A program made the translations under genes and the position numbers. From NCBI GenBank assembly GCA_002091395.1, contig AP017913.1:364001-428000 (forward strand): a stretch of DNA of 64,000 nucleotides. Reading direction: 5' to 3'. Below are positions 62,330-64,000 of the stretch, piece after piece (within the stretch, counting starts at the first letter, position 1; each line of letters begins with the position of its first letter). This DNA is from Candidatus Azobacteroides pseudotrichonymphae. GTDB taxonomy: Bacteria; Bacteroidota; Bacteroidia; Bacteroidales; Azobacteroidaceae. The notes under the pieces are model-generated. The model was not told the DNA's origin and did no database searches. It saw only the letters and a program-made list of their open reading frames with translations.

Positions 62330-64000
62330 TCACTTAGATGCATTTTCTAATTTTTTTATAATAGAAAATGTATAAATAGCAGATGACAAACAACAAGCAA
62401 CAATAACACCCCACACTTTCCATAATTGCATATTTCCCCACAAATACCCAATAAAGGACACCAAATAACCTCCAATCGCTGTTGATGCAAACCAACCACC
62501 CATCAATAGCCCTTTATATTGAATAGGTGCTACTTTTGACACAAAAGAAATACCAATCGGGCTAAGTAATAGCTCAGCAGATGTAAGAAAAAAATAAATT
62601 ATTACAAGCCAATTAGGTGATAACAATATATTACTAATTCCACCAAAGTTCATTAATTCAGAAGGAGAAGGCAAATCAAAAGATCCTATAGCAAGAATTG
62701 CATACCCTAATGAAGCGATAATCATCGCAATACCTATTTTACAAGGAGCAGATGGTTCTTTTTCTTTTTTTGCTAAAAAATCAAATAGACATACGAAAAT
62801 AGGCGTCAGTATTATCACAAAAAATGGATTAAATTGTTGAAAAAGTTCTGGTCTAATTGAAATTTTAGAATTCATATTACAGTTATACTTAAAAACAATT
62901 AGCATAACAGTTATTATTAATGCAATAATAAATATCAATTTCCATTTTTTATTTTTGGATTTAAAAATGCCTATTAAACTGTATATTGACAAAGCAATTA
63001 GCGAAAGACTGATAACATCAAATTCAATACGATTGAATCCTTTTACTTCATTCACTACATAATCTCGTGCAAAAAAAGTCAGTGTAAGCAAATTTTGATC
63101 AAATGACATCCAAAAAAAAATAACTATAAAATAAACTTGTACAAGCGCAATGATTTTTTTTTTAGTTTGTTTCTGAGTAAGTAAAATTTTCATTCCTTGG
63201 TCAGAAGGAAATGAAAATTGTTTCAAATGACAATTTATATTCTCATATGTTCTTCTAGAAAAAAAATAAATAATCATTAAACATATATGAACAAAGCAAG
63301 CCATCCAAAATACGCAACCATATGATTCTGATAAGTTATCTACATAAAATTTACTAAAAGTAAATAAATTTGCTATTCTAATTGGATGTACTACTGCTAA
63401 ATTTGTTAATTCAATAACTCCTACAGGATTAATCGTTTTATTAATAAATTGATGTGCTAAAACTGGAATTTTTGCATTATAAAATAGTCCACTGCCATAT
63501 AGAACAAAATCTGTTATTTTTTTTGCAACAGTAGGAGCAAAAAGAGTTCCAATATTAAGTGACATATAATAAATACTGTACGCATTATCTCTCTGAGTTC
63601 TATATTGTTTATTGTCATATAAATTGCCTACTAAAACTTGAAGATTTCCTTTAAAAAACCCTATTCCAATAGAAATTATAAAAAGTGCAAACATTACAAA
63701 AAATAGAACAATATTTTTCCTCCATAAAAATTTTACACATAAAGCAAGTAATAAATAACCGATAAACATAACAAGAATTCCAATTTTAATTGTTTTTCTA
63801 TATCCCCAAAATTTATCTGCTATAATTCCTCCAAGTATAGGTGTAAAATAAACAAAGCTTAAAAAAATACCTATTATAGTTGACGTATATGCAACTGAAA
63901 ATCCAAATTTAACCTGTAAAAATAATGTGAAAATAGCAAGTACAATATAATGTCCAAAACGTTCACAAGTATTTGTAAATGATAATGTATACAATCCTAT
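62330..64000 (-). CDS. POT-family proton/oligopeptide symporter (5' end cut by window edge)
   Basis: Polytopic membrane protein, at least 556 residues, whose frame stays open to the window's last base; the codons before the TTG at 63994 continue the family sequence (I-G-L-Y-T), so the true start is beyond the edge. CERFGHYIVLAIFTLFLQ is the ExxER-region helix of POT proteins, with His in place of the usual second Tyr; GGIIADKFWGYRK and GNLQVLVGNLYD follow. It imports di- and tripeptides with protons. PepT, encoded about 9 kb away, could use the imported peptides. Confidence 0.9.
   Translation of the reverse strand: MGLYTLSFTNTCERFGHYIVLAIFTLFLQVKFGFSVAYTSTIIGIFLSFVYFTPILGGIIADKFWGYRKTIKIGILVMFIGYLLLALCVKFLWRKNIVLFFVMFALFIISIGIGFFKGNLQVLVGNLYDNKQYRTQRDNAYSIYYMSLNIGTLFAPTVAKKITDFVLYGSGLFYNAKIPVLAHQFINKTINPVGVIELTNLAVVHPIRIANLFTFSKFYVDNLSESYGCVFWMACFVHICLMIIYFFSRRTYENINCHLKQFSFPSDQGMKILLTQKQTKKKIIALVQVYFIVIFFWMSFDQNLLTLTFFARDYVVNEVKGFNRIEFDVISLSLIALSIYSLIGIFKSKNKKWKLIFIIALIITVMLIVFKYNCNMNSKISIRPELFQQFNPFFVIILTPIFVCLFDFLAKKEKEPSAPCKIGIAMIIASLGYAILAIGSFDLPSPSELMNFGGISNILLSPNWLVIIYFFLTSAELLLSPIGISFVSKVAPIQYKGLLMGGWFASTAIGGYLVSFIGYLWGNMQLWKVWGVIVACCLSSAIYTFSIIKKLENASK

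Overview
The window is a 64 kb piece of a small, very AT-rich bacterial chromosome of the Bacteroidetes (most likely Bacteroidales). Several things point there: a Bacteroidales-type 16S rRNA; a fused malic enzyme/phosphotransacetylase; a long-clade PPi-dependent phosphofructokinase; a DUF3256 gene beside rdgB and truA; an OstA-like protein; an HSDR_N-type small protein beside holA; CarA with a GICMGNQ active site; and promoter-like elements of the form TTTG...TAnnTTTG. Low GC, long empty spacers, a homopolymer-broken menA, a split rRNA operon and few paralogues suggest a reduced-genome symbiont. 'Candidatus Azobacteroides'-like protist endosymbionts are my best guess, by inference only.

Layout. 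1-3.8 kb: a Na+-pumping methylmalonyl-CoA decarboxylase cluster, the first gene cut by the left edge. 4-5.8 kb: an RRM protein and menA (frameshifted in an A12 run). 5.9-8.5 kb, minus: glyA-pyrH-frr. 8.5-10 kb: nearly empty DNA with hairpins and one doubtful small ORF. 10-13.6 kb: yggS, a CPBP protease, panB, nspC. 13.7-15.7 kb: an rRNA promoter, 16S, tRNA-Ile and tRNA-Ala, but no 23S. 15.8-19.8 kb, minus: recR, fabG, maeB, with tRNA-fMet between fabG and maeB. 19.8-20 kb: base skew changes sign, with a weak dif-like site. 20-28.1 kb: a fused carA-carB gene, a GNAT-like protein, proB, proA. 28.2-29.7 kb: rnpB (minus), two different tandem repeat arrays, then an XRE regulator whose start codon abuts the second array. 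29.8-31.5 kb: pyrK-pyrD. 31.7-35.9 kb, minus: truA-DUF3256-rdgB, ilvE and prs. 36-39.2 kb: metF, holB, ricT. Then an alcohol dehydrogenase, tRNA-Pro, pfp, a polysaccharide flippase (minus), glyS (minus), lon, panD, trmD (minus), tyrS, tRNA-Gln, pepT, rsmI, an LPS-transport OstA-like protein and a SurA-like isomerase (both minus), a 1 kb empty stretch, metY, a nucleotidyltransferase, holA (minus), an HSDR_N-type protein, and a POT peptide transporter cut by the right edge.

Together the genes describe an anaerobe-like metabolism: PPi-dependent glycolysis, malic enzyme/PTA, an alcohol dehydrogenase, and a decarboxylase that turns succinate-propionate chemistry into a sodium gradient. It makes pyrimidines, proline, glycine, branched-chain and sulfur amino acids, pantothenate precursors and polyamines for itself, as a nutrient-provisioning symbiont might, and keeps core replication, translation and outer-membrane assembly genes. 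No phage, IS element, CRISPR array or recognisable defence island is visible. The most unusual items are the carA-carB fusion, the paired repeat arrays around rnpB and the XRE gene, the split rRNA operon, the poly-A frameshift in menA and the skew switch with a dif-like site.
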